From the NCBI GenBank assembly GCA_949287425.1, contig CASEGJ010000005.1, positions 1 through 64,000 of the forward strand: a stretch of 64,000 nucleotides of DNA, written 5' to 3'. Position numbers and translations under genes: made by a program. The notes under the pieces are model-generated. The model saw nothing but the letters and a program-made list of their open reading frames with translations, had not been told where the DNA came from and ran no database searches. Positions 63,207 through 64,000 of the stretch are shown here, piece after piece; the first letter of the stretch is position 1; the number at the start of each line of letters is the position of its first letter. This DNA is from an uncultured Caryophanales bacterium (GTDB lineage Bacteria; Bacillota_I; Bacilli_A; RFN20; CAG-288).

Positions 63207-64000
63207 TTACATGTGTTTAGGAGCATTAACTCCAATTAAATTTAATCCTTCAGCTAATACAATTCTACTAGCATTTACTAACCCGAGTCTTTGAGAAGTA
63301 ATTTCAGGATTAGAAGCATCAAGAATTCGACATTTTGTATAAAACTCATTAATACATCCTGCCAATTCCCTAACATACATTGTAATTTTACATGGTTGCA
63401 ATGTCAATGCAGAATCCTTAATTACGTTTTTAAATTCACCTAATTTTTTAGCAAGAGCAATTTCAACATCGGAATTTAAACTAGTCGGTTTAATATTTAT
63501 TTCAAATTTCGATTTCGCCATTTCTAAGACAGTGCATAATCTAGCGTGAGCATATTGACAATAATACACTGGATTAGTTGAGGATAATGACTTAGCTAAA
63601 TCTAAATTGAAATCTAAATGTTGAGAATTAGCACGTGAAACAAAGAAGAATCTTACAGCATCGACACCAACTTCTTCACAAAGTTCTTTTAATGAAACGG
63701 CATTACCTGTTCTTTTTGACATTTTAAATTCTTGACCATCTTTAAATAACCTTACCATTTGAACTAAATCGACTTGAAGCTTATCTGGATTGTAACCTAA
63801 CGATTTCATAGAAGACTTCAATCTAGAAATATATCCATGGTGATCAGCTCCTAATAGATCGATAAGATATTGATAACCTCTATCAAATTTGTCTTTATGA
63901 TAGGCGATATCAGGTAACAAATAAGTATAACTACCATCAGATTTAACAATTACTCTATCTTTATCATCACCATCTTTAGTTGTATTTAAATAAGTGGCTC
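63207..64000 (-). CDS. argS: Arginyl-tRNA synthetase, C-terminal part (5' end beyond the window)
   Basis: About 264 residues of ArgRS; the start lies past base 64000. The frame continues to the window edge as ATYLNTTKDGDDKDRVIVKS. The catalytic part YTYLLPDIAYHKDKFDRGY, KMSKRTGNAV (KMSK-type loop) and VDAVRFFFVSRANSQHLDFN is followed by the helical anticodon-binding domain ending GLNLIGVNAPKHM, the usual ArgRS C-terminus. No frameshift is seen. Confidence 0.96.
   Translation of the reverse strand, partial: ATYLNTTKDGDDKDRVIVKSDGSYTYLLPDIAYHKDKFDRGYQYLIDLLGADHHGYISRLKSSMKSLGYNPDKLQVDLVQMVRLFKDGQEFKMSKRTGNAVSLKELCEEVGVDAVRFFFVSRANSQHLDFNLDLAKSLSSTNPVYYCQYAHARLCTVLEMAKSKFEINIKPTSLNSDVEIALAKKLGEFKNVIKDSALTLQPCKITMYVRELAGCINEFYTKCRILDASNPEITSQRLGLVNASRIVLAEGLNLIGVNAPKHM

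Noticed and set aside
1-64000. Mycoplasma-type genetic code (TGA as Trp)
   Set aside because: Genes use TGG for Trp and some end at TGA, as at 59284-59286; all long genes read through with the standard bacterial code.
1-64000. CRISPR arrays, insertion sequences or prophage
   Set aside because: No spaced direct repeats, transposase, integrase or phage structural genes were seen on either strand.

Overview
The window comes from an AT-rich, low-GC Gram-positive-type genome. TGA is used as a stop (for example at 59284-59286) and tryptophan is TGG, so this is not the mycoplasma genetic code. Neighbourhoods such as ezrA-iscS-thiI, ecfA-ecfA-ecfT-truA, infC-rpmI-rplT, argS-rpoE(delta), ftsK followed by two M16 homologues, and a GlgC/GlgD/GlgA set point to Bacillota. 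The best guess is an uncultured member of Bacilli near Erysipelotrichales or the walled relatives of Mollicutes; this is inference from gene content and base composition, not from a marker tree. Genes are dense, mostly on the minus strand, with many start/stop overlaps. No insertion sequence, prophage or CRISPR array is visible.

Layout. 1-1.2 kb: start of an ABC transporter ATPase and an unrecognised secreted protein. 1.4-1.7 kb: tRNA-Ile, tRNA-Val, tRNA-Thr. 1.8-4.2 kb: S9, L13 (with leader and promoter), a HAD phosphatase, YebC. 4.3-11.5 kb: complete phosphate regulon pstS-pstC-pstA-pstB-phoU-phoP-phoR, preceded by a three-repeat Pho box. 11.5-16.4 kb: PHP phosphatase, truA, ECF transporter energising module, small membrane protein, dCMP deaminase. 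16.5-20.2 kb: heterodimeric ABC exporter. 20.2-21.5 kb: L20-leader-controlled infC-rpmI-rplT, with an AUC start for IF-3. 21.6-28.7 kb: thiI, iscS, ezrA, a LacI-family regulator, rubrerythrin, a membrane protein and CvpA. 28.7-34 kb: a nucleoside deaminase, a giant Ig-like/VanZ membrane protein, a degenerate DnaB-like protein, initiator tRNA and guanylate kinase.

34-39 kb: glycogen synthesis operon (glgC, glgD, glgA) led by a membrane protein. 39-44.7 kb: a three-gene SMC/MukBEF-like operon matching Wadjet JetA, JetB and JetC, with no JetD nuclease beside it. 44.7-53.3 kb: ftsK, two inactive-looking M16 peptidase homologues, acpS, pullulanase and an acyltransferase. 53.3-57.9 kb: YhaM-like nuclease, RecX, a glycolipid-type glycosyltransferase and a UPF0104 membrane protein. 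57.9-61 kb: three small membrane proteins and galE. 61-64 kb: a fused NrnA-CysQ phosphatase, RNA polymerase delta and the 3' part of argS.

How the genes work together. PstSCAB imports phosphate, PhoU and the PhoR/PhoP pair sense it, and the Pho box sits where PhoP would bind. IscS passes sulfur to ThiI for tRNA s4U. GlgC/D/A build glycogen, and the pullulanase in a separate operon can debranch it. JetABC would form a loop-extruding complex that either recognises plasmid or phage DNA or acts as a condensin. The observations most worth a second look are a PstS whose usual C-terminal helix is at its N-terminus, the JetD-less JetABC operon, and the fusion of two unrelated pAp phosphatases.
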